NCBI RefSeq assembly: GCF_900155885.1
Contig: NZ_FTMB01000001.1
Location: 1,302,001-1,366,000, forward strand
Origin: Rhizobium sp. RU20A
GTDB lineage: Bacteria; Pseudomonadota; Alphaproteobacteria; Rhizobiales; Rhizobiaceae
Reading direction: 5' to 3'
Length of the DNA stretch: 64,000 nucleotides
The notes beneath the pieces are model-generated. The model had not been told where the DNA came from. It did not search any database and saw nothing but the letters and a program-made list of their open reading frames with translations. A program made the translations under genes and the position numbers. Of this stretch, positions 8,310-18,377 are shown piece by piece. Every line of letters starts with the position of its first letter. Position 1 is the stretch's first letter.

Positions 8310-8427
8310 ATGCACTTTTGGTGGCTTTCTCCTCCCAGTGCCACCGCAGCAGCTGTTCCCCTCTGGAGGTTTAGATACCTTCATAACTTACAAGGGCCCA
8401 AGTTTTTACTTGTGGCCCTCTTTTTTT
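8310..8427 (+). ncRNA. abcR: AbcR-type trans-acting small RNA, first copy
   Basis: No ORF is supported here. A hairpin GGTGGC (8320-8325) / GCCACC (8340-8345) exposes the loop TTTCTCCTCCCAGT, an anti-Shine-Dalgarno sequence matching the AbcR M1 motif as I recall it. A second motif, CTGTTCCCCTCTGGAGG, lies at 8353-8369. The RNA ends in a strong terminator: GGGCC-AAGT stem arms at 8394-8416 and seven T at 8421-8427. The predicted length of about 118 nt agrees with AbcR RNAs. These Hfq-dependent sRNAs repress many ABC-transporter mRNAs in rhizobia, Agrobacterium and Brucella. The 5' end is estimated. Whether it corresponds to AbcR1 or AbcR2 was not decided. Confidence 0.85.
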
Positions 8428-8519
8428 GCCCATTGTGCAGCCGGTGCCAGATGCCGGACCGATGTTTCCCTGTCATTTAAAAAAGACATGTCGGGCGCCA
8501 ATTTTTTCGCGCGCGCCGC

Positions 8520-8548
8520 TTGAAGTCTGCCCCTTGGGCTCCCATTTC
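8520..8548 (+). promoter_or_regulatory. Possible promoter of second sRNA
   Basis: CTTGAAG (TTGAAG at 8520-8525) resembles a rhizobial -35 element, and CATTTC at 8543-8548 after 17 bases could be a weak -10. It would start RNA near 8556, right before the hairpin of the second sRNA. A TGTC-N10-GACA dyad lies further upstream at 8471-8488. Confidence 0.35.
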
Positions 8549-8555
8549 TACTCCA

Positions 8556-8669
8556 GCGTTTGCCAAACACTCCTTCTCCTCCCCGGAGTTGGCAATCGCT
8601 GTTCCCCTCTGGAGGCTCTTTAGCCTTCATACCTTGCAGGGCCCGGTTCAACCGCGGCCCTCTTTTTTT
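8556..8669 (+). ncRNA. abcR: AbcR-type trans-acting small RNA, second copy
   Basis: The same architecture as the first copy. TTGCCAA (8560-8566) pairs with TTGGCAA (8589-8595) and CTCC (8570-8573) with GGAG (8585-8588), exposing TTCTCCTCCCC, again an anti-Shine-Dalgarno loop. The 17-base CTGTTCCCCTCTGGAGG motif of the first copy recurs exactly at 8599-8615. A terminator with GGGCC/GGCCC arms and a run of T at 8662-8670 closes it. Estimated length is about 114 nt. Copies share motifs but differ in stem sequence, as for the AbcR1/AbcR2 pair. Confidence 0.85.
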
Positions 8670-8681
8670 TGCAAGATCCCC

Positions 8682-8740
8682 TTGAAGCGCGCCTTGTGAG
8701 ACCAATATATCGAAATATCGAGTTTACTCGATTTATCGAT
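8682..8740 (+). promoter_or_regulatory. arsR promoter with overlapping ArsR-type operator
   Basis: TTGAAG (8682-8687), 17 bases and ATATAT (8705-8710) form a promoter starting near 8717. Right over the start lies a dyad: ATCGAAATATCGAG at 8709-8722, TTTA loop, and CTCGATTTATCGAT at 8727-8740, matching in 12 of 14 pairs. An AT-rich dyad over the start site is typical of ArsR autorepression. Confidence 0.65.
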
Positions 8741-8770
8741 ATGCAACGTTGTGTAGAACGGTTGGAGATC

Positions 8771-9085
8771 ATGGGCGAGACGGGTGATGTCGAAGATGTC
8801 AGCGAGATCCTGAAGGCGATCGCCCATCCGATGCGCCGTGAGCTTCTCGTCTGGCTCAAGGATCCCGACGCCCATTTCGAACCGGGCCATGCGATCGAGG
8901 GGCTCGGCGTGTGCGCCGGCCAGTTCGAGCGCTGTGGCCTGTCCCAGTCCACCGTCTCCTCCCACCTCGCCACCCTGCAGCGCGCCGGCCTCGTCACGGC
9001 CACGCGCCGCGGCCAATGGATCTATTACCAGCGGAACGAAGAGACCATCGCCCGCTTTCTGAAAAACCTCGGCCACGCGCTCTGA
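8771..9085 (+). CDS. ArsR-family transcriptional repressor
   Basis: 104 residues from the ATG at 8771, which has GGAG 4 bases upstream; a longer frame starts at 8669 but crosses the operator. The winged helix reads EILKAIAHPMRRELLVWL, then CGLSQSTVSSHLATLQRAGLV and RRGQWIYYQ. It has Cys residues at CAGQFERCGLS before the recognition helix, so thiol or metal sensing is possible, but the ELCVCDL motif of arsenic sensors is absent. It is followed after 46 bases by an old yellow enzyme gene, a likely target together with itself. Confidence 0.85.
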   Translation: MGETGDVEDVSEILKAIAHPMRRELLVWLKDPDAHFEPGHAIEGLGVCAGQFERCGLSQSTVSSHLATLQRAGLVTATRRGQWIYYQRNEETIARFLKNLGHAL

Positions 9086-9131
9086 GGTAAAGACCCCTCA
9101 ACCGAAACGATCTTTCACAGAAGGACTTTCC

Positions 9132-10253
9132 ATGGCTACCCTTTTCGATCCGATCACCATCGGCGACATCACGCTGAAGAACCGCGTCGTCATGGCCCCG
9201 CTGACGCGCAACCGCTCGCCGAAGGCCGTGCCCAACACGCTGAACGTGACCTATTACGAGCAGCGCGCCACCGCAGGCCTCATCATCACGGAAGCAACCG
9301 CCATCACCCATCAGGGCCAGGGTTACGCTGACGTTCCCGGCCTCTACACGCCGGAAGCGCTGGATGGCTGGCGCAAGGTGACGGATGCCGTTCACGCCGA
9401 AGGCGGCAAGATCGTCGTGCAGATGTGGCATGTTGGCCGCATCTCCCACACCGATCTCCAGCCGGGCAATGGCAAGCCGGTCGCCCCCTCCGCGATCCGC
9501 GCCAAGTCCAAGACCTACCTCATCAACGAGGACGGCACCGGCGGCTTTGCCGACACCTCCGAGCCGCGCGCCCTGGAAACCGATGAACTGCCGGGCATCG
9601 TGGAAGACTACCGCAAGGCTGCGCGCGCCGCCATCGACGCCGGCTTTGATGGCGTCGAGGTGCATGCCGCCAACGGTTACCTGATCGACCAGTTCCTGCG
9701 CTCCAGTTCCAACCAGCGCACCGACGCCTACGGCGGCTCGATCGAAAACCGCGCCCGCCTGCTGTTCGAGGTCATGGATGCCGTGACGAAGGAGATCGGC
9801 GCCGGCCGCACCGGCATCCGCCTTTCGCCCGTCACACCCGCCAATGATGTCTTCGATGCCGAACCGCAGGCGCTGTTCAACCACGTGGTCGAAGGCCTCG
9901 CCAAGCACGATCTCGCCTATATCCACGTCATCGAAGGTGCTACCGGCGGCCCGCGTGACCACCAGCAGGGCGACAAGCCCTTCGACTTCGCCGCCCTGCG
10001 TGCGGCCTATGCGGCAGCCGGCGGCAAGGGTGCCTGGATGACCAACAACGGCTATGACCGCGACCTCGCCCTGAAGGCGGTGGAAAGCGGCGATGCTGAC
10101 CTCGTCGCCTTCGGCAAGCTCTTCATCGCCAACCCCGATCTCGTCGAGCGCCTGCGCACCGACGCGCCCCTCAACGAGCCGCATCAGGAAACATTCTACG
10201 GCGGCGGCGCGGAAGGCTACACGGACTATCCGAGCCTCGATCAGGTCGCCTGA
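9132..10253 (+). CDS. Alkene reductase, old yellow enzyme family (NemA/XenA-like)
   Basis: 373 residues. FMN-dependent enzymes of this family reduce activated C=C bonds of enones, maleimides or nitro compounds with NADPH. The (beta/alpha)8 barrel motifs are present: LFDPITIGDITLKNRVVMAPLTRNR at the N-terminus (split over residues 4-28), MWHVGRISH, FDGVEVHAANGYLIDQFL with the substrate-binding H-N pair, and QRTDAYGGSIENRARLLFEV. It lies 46 bases behind arsR and ends with a clear terminator, so arsR-oye is probably one operon induced by electrophiles. The inducer is an inference. Confidence 0.92.
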   Translation: MATLFDPITIGDITLKNRVVMAPLTRNRSPKAVPNTLNVTYYEQRATAGLIITEATAITHQGQGYADVPGLYTPEALDGWRKVTDAVHAEGGKIVVQMWHVGRISHTDLQPGNGKPVAPSAIRAKSKTYLINEDGTGGFADTSEPRALETDELPGIVEDYRKAARAAIDAGFDGVEVHAANGYLIDQFLRSSSNQRTDAYGGSIENRARLLFEVMDAVTKEIGAGRTGIRLSPVTPANDVFDAEPQALFNHVVEGLAKHDLAYIHVIEGATGGPRDHQQGDKPFDFAALRAAYAAAGGKGAWMTNNGYDRDLALKAVESGDADLVAFGKLFIANPDLVERLRTDAPLNEPHQETFYGGGAEGYTDYPSLDQVA

Positions 10254-10284
10254 TCGCATCCCCTGCATGACGGTCCCAGGAAAG

Positions 10285-10317
10285 CGCCCGCGGAAAACCT
10301 CCGCGGGCGTTCCCTTT
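10285..10317 (+). terminator. Terminator of the arsR-alkene reductase unit
   Basis: CGCCCGCGG (10285-10293) and CCGCGGGCG (10301-10309) form a perfect 9-bp stem followed by TTCCCTTTT. Confidence 0.75.
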
Positions 10318-10369
10318 TGCGTGATCCGGGCTAGATAGATGGTCACATCCCCTTGATCCGGATCCGCCC

Positions 10370-11494
10370 ATGCTCGCCCGCCTTCTTCAGGAACGCTTTC
10401 TCCTCATCGGCCTTGCCGTCGCCATTGCGGCCTTCGTCGGGGAGGAGAGCATCGCCCATATGGGGCAGGCCATCGAACTCATTGGCGCCTTCGCGCTCGT
10501 TGCCGTCATCGTGCTTGTCTCGACGCGCATCGCCCACCATGCCGAAATCCTCGCCTCCAAGGTCGGCGATCCCTATGGGACGATGATCCTGACCCTTTCG
10601 GCCGTCATGGTCGAGGTCATCATCCTCGCCATCATGATGCAGGCAAACCCTGCGCCAACCCTGGTGCGTGACACGATCTACGCGGCCGTCATGCTGGATA
10701 TCAACGGCATCCTCGGACTTGCCGCACTGCTGGGCGGCATTCGGCATGGCGAGCAGCCCTACAACGACAATTCCGGCAAGACCTATGGCGTGATGATCCT
10801 GACGGCCATGGGCATTTCCATGATCGTGCCGGAATTCGTTCCAAAGCAGCACTGGCAGGCCTATTCGGCCTTCACCATCGTCGCGATGATCGCGCTCTAC
10901 GGCCTCTTCCTGCGCATGCAGGTCGGTGCCCACAGCTACTTCTTTAGCTATGCCTATCCCCGCGCCGAGCGGAAGGAAGGCAAGCCGAGCACGGGTGCGG
11001 CGAGCAAGGCGCCATCCGGCCACGCCGCTGCGGACGACGAGCCCGTCAGTCTCTCCATTGCCGTCATCATCATCGGCGTCATCCTGATCGGCGTCATGGC
11101 GGAGGTCATGTCCGTGCTGATGACGTCGGGCCTTGAAGGCACCGGCGCTCCCCCGGCCATGATGGCGGTCATCGTCGCCGCCATCTCCGCCGCGCCGGAA
11201 ATCCTGACGGCCCTGCGCGCTGCGCTCGCCAACCGCATGCAATCCACCGTCAACATCGCCATGGGCGCCTCGCTGTCGACCGTGATCCTGACAGTGCCCG
11301 TCATGGAGGCGATCGCCCTCTACACCGGCCAGCCCTTCGTCATGGCGATGACGCCGACCCAGACGGCCATGGTGGCGATCACCCTGATTGCCGCCGCCAT
11401 CAACCTCAATGACGGCGAGACCAACGCCATCGAGGGCATGACGCACTTCATCCTCTTCGCCACCTTCGTGATGCTGACGGCAATTGGTCTTTAG
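10370..11494 (+). CDS. chaA: Calcium/proton (or sodium/proton) antiporter, ChaA type
   Basis: 374 residues with about 11 hydrophobic segments, so an inner-membrane protein of the CaCA exchanger superfamily. Two internal repeats carry the family acidic signatures: GTMILTLSAVMVEVIILAIM near residues 68-88 and an AAISAAPEILTALRAALANRM stretch near 263-283. A hydrophilic loop rich in G, S, K and A (near residues 200-230) separates the halves, as in ChaA. It exports Ca2+ or Na+ in exchange for protons. It stands alone between two terminator/promoter gaps. Confidence 0.88.
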   Translation: MLARLLQERFLLIGLAVAIAAFVGEESIAHMGQAIELIGAFALVAVIVLVSTRIAHHAEILASKVGDPYGTMILTLSAVMVEVIILAIMMQANPAPTLVRDTIYAAVMLDINGILGLAALLGGIRHGEQPYNDNSGKTYGVMILTAMGISMIVPEFVPKQHWQAYSAFTIVAMIALYGLFLRMQVGAHSYFFSYAYPRAERKEGKPSTGAASKAPSGHAAADDEPVSLSIAVIIIGVILIGVMAEVMSVLMTSGLEGTGAPPAMMAVIVAAISAAPEILTALRAALANRMQSTVNIAMGASLSTVILTVPVMEAIALYTGQPFVMAMTPTQTAMVAITLIAAAINLNDGETNAIEGMTHFILFATFVMLTAIGL

Positions 11495-11599
11495 CGGCTT
11501 TTAACAGGCAACGGCCCTTGAAGCCGGCGGGCACCGCCCAAGCTTTCTCCTCTCAGCGTCCGCCCCTTGCGGGCGTGACCGGGAAGAAGGAAGCGACCC

Positions 11600-13876
11600 A
11601 TGGACCAGCCTGTAGCGAACCCGGAATCGGAAGAGCCCGCCGGCGGCTGGGGGTCGCTGAAGTCGATCGCCCGCATGGTCAGCGAAAACCATCCACCCCT
11701 CGCCTTCCTCGAAGAACTCGGCCGCCAGAACAAGCCCGGCGGCGTCATGTGCGTTTCCTGCGCGTGGCCGAAGCCAAAAAACTACAGCGCCTTCGAATTT
11801 TGCGAGAACGGCGCCAAGGGTACGCTCTGGGACCTGACGGGCGACCGCTGCACCCCATCCTTCTTCGCTGAGAACAGCGTCACGAAACTGCGCACCTTCA
11901 GCGACCATGAGCTGGAAAAGACCGGCCGCCTGACCCATCCCCTGCGCTACGATGCCGGTACCGACCGCTATGTCGAAACCAGTTGGGCGGACGCCTTCGC
12001 CGCGATCGGCGCGACGTTGAAGGACCTGCCGCGCGATGACGTCGTCTTCTACGCCTCCGGCCATGCCGGCCTTGAAGCCTCCTACCTCTACGCCCTGCTC
12101 GCCCGCGCCTATGGCAACAACAACCTGCCGCAAAGCTCCAACATGTGCCACGAGACGACCTCCGTCGGCCTGAAGAAGGTCATCGGCTCGCCGGTCGGCA
12201 CCATCGTCTGGGAGGATATGGAAAAGGCCGATGCCTTCTTCTTCTTCGGCCAGAACCCCGGATCGAACAGCCCCCGCTTCCTGCACCCGCTGCAGGAGGC
12301 CAAGAAGCGCGGCGCGCGGATCGTGACCTTCAACCCCGTCATCGAACAGGGCCTCGTCTCCTTCGTGAACCCGCAAAGCCCGGTCGACATGCTGACCGGC
12401 CATGAGACGGCGATCTCCGACCTTTATCTCCAGGTCCGCGCTGGCGGCGACATCGCGGCGATGATGGGCCTTTGCAAGGTGATCGTCGAAGCCGACGATC
12501 GGGCGCAGGCGCAGGGTGGCACGCGCGTTCTCGATACCGCCTTCATCGAAACGCATACGACCGGCTTTGACGACTTCCTCGACAGCGTCCACACGGCCTG
12601 CTGGAGCGACATCGAGCGGGAAAGCGGCCTGAAGGAAGCGGACCTCAGAGCTGCGGCCGACATCTACATTGGCGCCGAGCGCGTCATCGGCGTCTACGGC
12701 ATGGGACTGACGCAGCATGTGCACGGCGCCCTCAACATCGCCATGATCGTCAACCTCCTGATGCTGCGCGGCAATATCGGTCGCGAAGGGGCCGGCTGCT
12801 GTCCCGTGCGCGGCCATTCCAACGTGCAGGGCCAGCGCACCGTCGGCATTGCCGAGAAGGCCGAACTCGTGCCGCTCGATACGCTGAAAGACCTCTTCGG
12901 CTTCGACCCGCCGACGCAGGACGGTGTCACCATCGTGGATGCGGTCAAGGGGCTGATCGACGGCCGCATCAAGGCGCACATCTCGCTCGGCGGAAACCTG
13001 CTGCGTGCCGTGCCGGATCAGGAGGCGATGGAGCATGCCTGGGCCCGGCAGGACCTGACGGTGATGATCTCCACCAAGCTCAACCGCAGCCACCTCTTCC
13101 CCGGCCGCACGGCGTATATCCTGCCCTGCCTGTCGCGGCTGGAGCGCGACGAGCAGGCCGGCGGCACGCAGTCCGTTTCCACCGAGGACAGCTTCTCCCA
13201 CATTTCCGGTTCCACCGGCAAACGCTCGCCGGCGTCCCCGAACCTGAAGAGCGAACTCGCCATTATCGCCGGCATCGCAAAGGCGACCCTGCCGGCCAAT
13301 CCGAAGCTGAAATGGGATGACTGGACCGGCAATTATGCGCTCGTGCGTGACCTGATCGAGGCCACCTACCCCGATCAGTTCCGGGACTACAATCAGCGCC
13401 TCTTCGAGCCCGGCGGCTTTTACCGGGGCAACGATGCACACCGGCGCGTGTGGAAGACGCCCTCCGGCAAGGCCGTCTTCACGACGCCGGACCGTCTCAA
13501 CGCCCACGGCTTTGCCGATATGGACGGTCGCTACCGGCTGATGACCATTCGTTCCAACGACCAGTTCAACACCACCATCTACGGCTACTCGGATCGCTTC
13601 CGCGGCATCGAGGGCACGCGCAACGTGGTGCTGATCTCCTGGGGGGACATGGTGGAAGCAAGGCTCGTCGAGGGTCAGAAGGTCACGCTCGTCAGCGACT
13701 TCGGCGACGGCCGGGAGCGCCGCCTCGCCGGGCTCGAAGTCCGCGTCCACACCCTGCCGCGCGGCACGATCGCCAGCTATTATCCCGAAGCCAATGTGCT
13801 GAACGCCATCGACCACCACGACGAACTGTCGAAGACGCCAGCATCGAAAGCGATTCCGGTGCGAATCGAGGCATGA
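11600..13876 (+). CDS. FdhF/YdeP-family molybdopterin oxidoreductase
   Basis: 758 residues. The N-terminal VMCVSCAWPKPKNYSAFEFC keeps only part of the four-cysteine [4Fe-4S] pattern of formate dehydrogenases, as in the YdeP branch. SSNMCHETTSVGLKKVIGS near residues 176-194 offers a Cys as probable molybdenum ligand, and GQNPGSNSPRFLHPLQEAKKRG is the molybdopterin-guanine-dinucleotide binding region. The C-terminal MopB-CT domain (YRLMTIRSNDQFNTTIYGY) is complete. YdeP is linked to acid resistance in E. coli; substrate and partner are unknown. No FdhD or electron-transfer subunit lies next to it. Confidence 0.9.
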   Translation: MDQPVANPESEEPAGGWGSLKSIARMVSENHPPLAFLEELGRQNKPGGVMCVSCAWPKPKNYSAFEFCENGAKGTLWDLTGDRCTPSFFAENSVTKLRTFSDHELEKTGRLTHPLRYDAGTDRYVETSWADAFAAIGATLKDLPRDDVVFYASGHAGLEASYLYALLARAYGNNNLPQSSNMCHETTSVGLKKVIGSPVGTIVWEDMEKADAFFFFGQNPGSNSPRFLHPLQEAKKRGARIVTFNPVIEQGLVSFVNPQSPVDMLTGHETAISDLYLQVRAGGDIAAMMGLCKVIVEADDRAQAQGGTRVLDTAFIETHTTGFDDFLDSVHTACWSDIERESGLKEADLRAAADIYIGAERVIGVYGMGLTQHVHGALNIAMIVNLLMLRGNIGREGAGCCPVRGHSNVQGQRTVGIAEKAELVPLDTLKDLFGFDPPTQDGVTIVDAVKGLIDGRIKAHISLGGNLLRAVPDQEAMEHAWARQDLTVMISTKLNRSHLFPGRTAYILPCLSRLERDEQAGGTQSVSTEDSFSHISGSTGKRSPASPNLKSELAIIAGIAKATLPANPKLKWDDWTGNYALVRDLIEATYPDQFRDYNQRLFEPGGFYRGNDAHRRVWKTPSGKAVFTTPDRLNAHGFADMDGRYRLMTIRSNDQFNTTIYGYSDRFRGIEGTRNVVLISWGDMVEARLVEGQKVTLVSDFGDGRERRLAGLEVRVHTLPRGTIASYYPEANVLNAIDHHDELSKTPASKAIPVRIEA

Positions 13877-13927
13877 TGCAGGGGCAATGCGTCGCCGCCC
13901 CGCTTCCGGCTGGCGGCGTCAGCCGCC

Positions 13928-14161
13928 TCAGCGCCGCTCGGTGCCCTGATAATATTCGCCGCGGTCATTGCGCATCGTGCGGTACTTCTCGGGATTGTTG
14001 AAGAAGTAATCGAAGACGCTCATCTGCGAGGGGCCTGCCGGCACGACGATGGCGCCCTCAGGCGGCAGTCGCTCGTCCTTGCGCACATCGTGCCCGGCGG
14101 CAAAGGCGACGGAAGCGGTGAGCGCGAGGCCGGCGGTGAGAAGAATGAGGCTTTTCGTCAT
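13928..14161 (-). CDS. Small exported protein of unknown function
   Basis: 77 residues. A clear signal peptide (MTKSLILLTAGLALTASVAFA, cleavage after AFA) leaves a mature domain of about 56 residues with PPEGAIVVPAGPSQMSVFDYFF and a basic end. An AGGAGA ribosome site stands before the ATG. I do not recognise a named family; it resembles small periplasmic rhizobial proteins. It reads towards the FdhF-like gene and is separate from aatA, which ends before a terminator upstream of it. Confidence 0.7.
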   Translation of the reverse strand: MTKSLILLTAGLALTASVAFAAGHDVRKDERLPPEGAIVVPAGPSQMSVFDYFFNNPEKYRTMRNDRGEYYQGTERR

Positions 14162-14225
14162 GGAAGGTCTCCTGTCTTTCCACCTTCATATCGGTCGCAG
14201 CTTGCGGTTTTTCAGCGCCTGACAC

Positions 14226-14254
14226 GAAAAAACCCGCCGTCGCCGGCGGGTTTC
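14226..14254 (-). terminator. Terminator downstream of aatA
   Basis: On the minus strand AAACCCGCC-GGC-type arms form a strong G+C stem followed by six T (bases 14226-14231 on the plus strand are A). It would end the aatA transcript after a 200-base trailer that contains the palindromic repeat. Confidence 0.6.
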
Positions 14255-14325
14255 TTTCAAAGTGGGTCGATCACCACTCGCCGCGGTGAACCACCTCAAA
14301 GCCCGAAGCAAACTGAAGCGCCTCC

Positions 14326-14417
14326 ACCGCCGTCATCCTCGGCCACCGAGCCGACGATCCACAGCCACGACCGCCAAGGTCGCATGGGTCCTCGGGTCAA
14401 GCCCGAGGACGACGGCG
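14326..14417. repeat. Rhizobial palindromic intergenic repeat, copy 1
   Basis: Two halves: CCGTCATCCTCGG followed by a GAGCC-GA-GATCCA return arm, then GCATGGGTCCTCGGG and its return arm CCCGAGGACGACGG. The same two-part element recurs at 54375-54465. Here the first half is decayed (CGACGATCC instead of CGAGGATCC). Such dispersed palindromes are common in rhizobial genomes. Confidence 0.7.
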
Positions 14418-14454
14418 GAGAGGTTGCGTCACCAATCGAGACAGCGGCTTTCGC

Positions 14455-16016
<1,562 letters not shown>

Positions 16017-18377
16017 ATGTTTCTCGATGACCTCCTGACCGAGCGCGCCCAGCGGCGCCGCGCCTCGCACCGCATGGGTCTCGTCCTCGTCGCGCTTCTT
16101 GCCTGCATCGTCATGGTGGGCGGTCTTGCGACGAAGTCTCGCGCCGAGACCGCCGTACCGACCGTTGCGGAGACGACATCCGTGACCGAGCCGGCCGGCT
16201 ATGTGCGCCCCAACGACATGGGCACCGGCGCCCTCCTCTTCCCCTCCCGCGAGCCCGGCTATTTCGTCGAGGCGCCGCGGCTGTCTACCGATGTCGCCAT
16301 CGATGTCAGCGGCCCCGTCATCCGCACCCGCGTCACGCAGCGCTTCCTCAATCCGTCCAAGGGCTGGGTGGAAGGCACCTATGTCTTCCCGCTGCCGGAG
16401 GATTCGGCCGTCGATACGCTGAAGATGCAGATCGGCGAGCGCTTCATCGCCGGCGAGATCAAGCCGCGCGAAGAGGCGCGTCAGGTCTATGAGCAGGCAA
16501 AGGCCGAGGGCAAGAAGGCGGCGCTCCTCGAACAGCAGCGCCCCAACATCTTCACCAATCAGGTCGCCAATATCGGCCCCGGTGAGACGATTGTCGTGCA
16601 GATCGAATACCAGTCCGCGACGAAGCAGTCCGATGGCCTCTATTCACTGCGCTTCCCGATGGTCGTGGCGCCGCGCTACAATCCGGCGCCGGTGGTCCAG
16701 ACCGTCGATATCGACCGCGCCTCCGGATACGCCGTTTCCGATCCCGTGCCGGACCGGGACAAGATTACCCCGCCCGTGCTCGACCCGAAGACCAACGCCA
16801 AGGTCAATCCCGTCACACTGACGGTGACGCTCGGCGCCGGTTTCCCCCTCGGTGAGGTAAAGTCCGCCTTCCACGAGGTCAATGTCGAGACCGTCGACCC
16901 CGCCACGCGCCGCATCACGCTGAAGGCCGAGAGCGTGCCCGCCGACAAGGATTTCGAGCTGACCTGGCGCGCCGAGGCCGGCAAGAGCCCCTATGCCGGC
17001 CTCTTCCGTGAAACCGTCGACGGCAAGACCTACCTCATGGCCTTCGTCACGCCGCCGGTCGGCACGGAAAGCCCGGTGAAGCCGAAGCGTGAAATCGTCT
17101 TCGTCATCGACAATTCCGGCTCCATGTCCGGCCCCTCCATCGAGCAGGCCCGCGACAGCCTCGCGCTTGCGATTTCGCGCCTGTCCCCGGAAGACCGTTT
17201 CAACGTCATCCGCTTCGACGACACGATGACCGTGCATTTCCCGCAACTGGTCGCGGCAACGCCCGACAATCGCGAAAACGCCATCGCCTTCGTGCGCAGC
17301 CTGACCGCCGAGGGCGGCACGGAAATGCTCCCGGCCCTGCAGGCAGCCCTGCGCACGCAAGGCCCGGTCGCCGCCGGAGCCCTGCGCCAGGTCGTCTTCC
17401 TCACCGATGGCGCCATCGGCAATGAGGAACAGCTCTTCACCGAAATCTCCGCCCATCGCGGCGATGCCCGCGTCTTCACCGTGGGTATCGGTTCGGCGCC
17501 GAACACATACTTCATGACCAAGGCCGCCGAAGTCGGCCGCGGCACCTTCACGCTGATCGGCTCGGAAAGTCAGGTGGCCGAGCGCATGGGTGCCCTGTTC
17601 CAGAAGCTCGAACAGCCCGCCATGACCGACATTGCCGCAACCTTCGACGGCGCGGCCGCCGGCGACATCACGCCGAACCCGATGCCCGACCTCTATCGCG
17701 GCGAACCGGTAACGCTGACGGCGGAACTCGCCTCCGCCGCGCCGACCGGCAAGCTGCAGATCACCGGCCGGGCCGGCGACCAGCCCTGGCGCGTCGAGAT
17801 GGACATCGCGAAAGCTTCGGACGGCAGCGGGATCGCCAAGCTCTGGGCGCGCCGCAAGATCGACGATCTCGAAGCGAGCGCCTATGCGCTGCCGGATCCG
17901 GCCGTGCTCGACAAGAAGATCGAGACCGTCGCGCTTGCCCATCACCTCGTCTCGCGTGTCACCAGCCTCGTTGCGGTGGACATCACGCCCTCGCGCCCGG
18001 CCGGCGCTCCGATCACCAGCACCGACGTGCCGCTGAACCTCCCGGCCGGCTGGGATTTCGGCAAGGTGTACGGCGAACCCGGCTCGACCGGCACCGTGCC
18101 GATGCAGAAGGCGATGGCCCTGCCCGCGCCTGTGATCGAGATGGCCGAGGCCGTCGCCAGCAAGATGCAGGCGGCGCCAACGGCCCGTGCAGCAAGCCTG
18201 CTGGCCGAACAGTCCGCCGAAGTCGCGCTGCCCCAGACGGCAACGCTCGCCGACCGGCATATCCTCATGGGCCTGATGCTGATCGCCTTCGCCATCATGG
18301 TCGGCGCCGGCTATGCGTTCCTGCGTGACGATCTCGCCCGATACATTGGCGCCAACCGCACGGGAGGCCGCGCGTGA
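16017..18377 (+). CDS. Marine proteobacterial-type sortase target protein (VIT + VWA domains)
   Basis: 786 residues from the ATG at 16017 with a strong ribosome site; the longer frame to 15900 is unlikely. Residues 19-42 form a membrane/signal segment. A VIT domain (about 75-200, with VTQRFLNPSKGWVEGTYVFPLP) is followed by a von Willebrand A domain with a perfect MIDAS (DNSGS, first Asp at 365; VFLTDG later). The C-terminus has a sorting-signal layout: LPQTA at 738-742, a hydrophobic helix (HILMGLMLIAFAIMVGAGYAFL split by motif) and then RDDLAR. The sortase gene overlaps the end. Likely anchored in the inner membrane facing the periplasm and cut by the partner sortase; function unknown. Confidence 0.88.
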   Translation: MFLDDLLTERAQRRRASHRMGLVLVALLACIVMVGGLATKSRAETAVPTVAETTSVTEPAGYVRPNDMGTGALLFPSREPGYFVEAPRLSTDVAIDVSGPVIRTRVTQRFLNPSKGWVEGTYVFPLPEDSAVDTLKMQIGERFIAGEIKPREEARQVYEQAKAEGKKAALLEQQRPNIFTNQVANIGPGETIVVQIEYQSATKQSDGLYSLRFPMVVAPRYNPAPVVQTVDIDRASGYAVSDPVPDRDKITPPVLDPKTNAKVNPVTLTVTLGAGFPLGEVKSAFHEVNVETVDPATRRITLKAESVPADKDFELTWRAEAGKSPYAGLFRETVDGKTYLMAFVTPPVGTESPVKPKREIVFVIDNSGSMSGPSIEQARDSLALAISRLSPEDRFNVIRFDDTMTVHFPQLVAATPDNRENAIAFVRSLTAEGGTEMLPALQAALRTQGPVAAGALRQVVFLTDGAIGNEEQLFTEISAHRGDARVFTVGIGSAPNTYFMTKAAEVGRGTFTLIGSESQVAERMGALFQKLEQPAMTDIAATFDGAAAGDITPNPMPDLYRGEPVTLTAELASAAPTGKLQITGRAGDQPWRVEMDIAKASDGSGIAKLWARRKIDDLEASAYALPDPAVLDKKIETVALAHHLVSRVTSLVAVDITPSRPAGAPITSTDVPLNLPAGWDFGKVYGEPGSTGTVPMQKAMALPAPVIEMAEAVASKMQAAPTARAASLLAEQSAEVALPQTATLADRHILMGLMLIAFAIMVGAGYAFLRDDLARYIGANRTGGRA

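Noticed and set aside
11501-13819. A 772-codon open frame on the minus strand
   Set aside because: It lies fully antisense to the FdhF/YdeP gene, whose motifs are clear. High GC makes long antisense frames; the translation has no fold-like motif.
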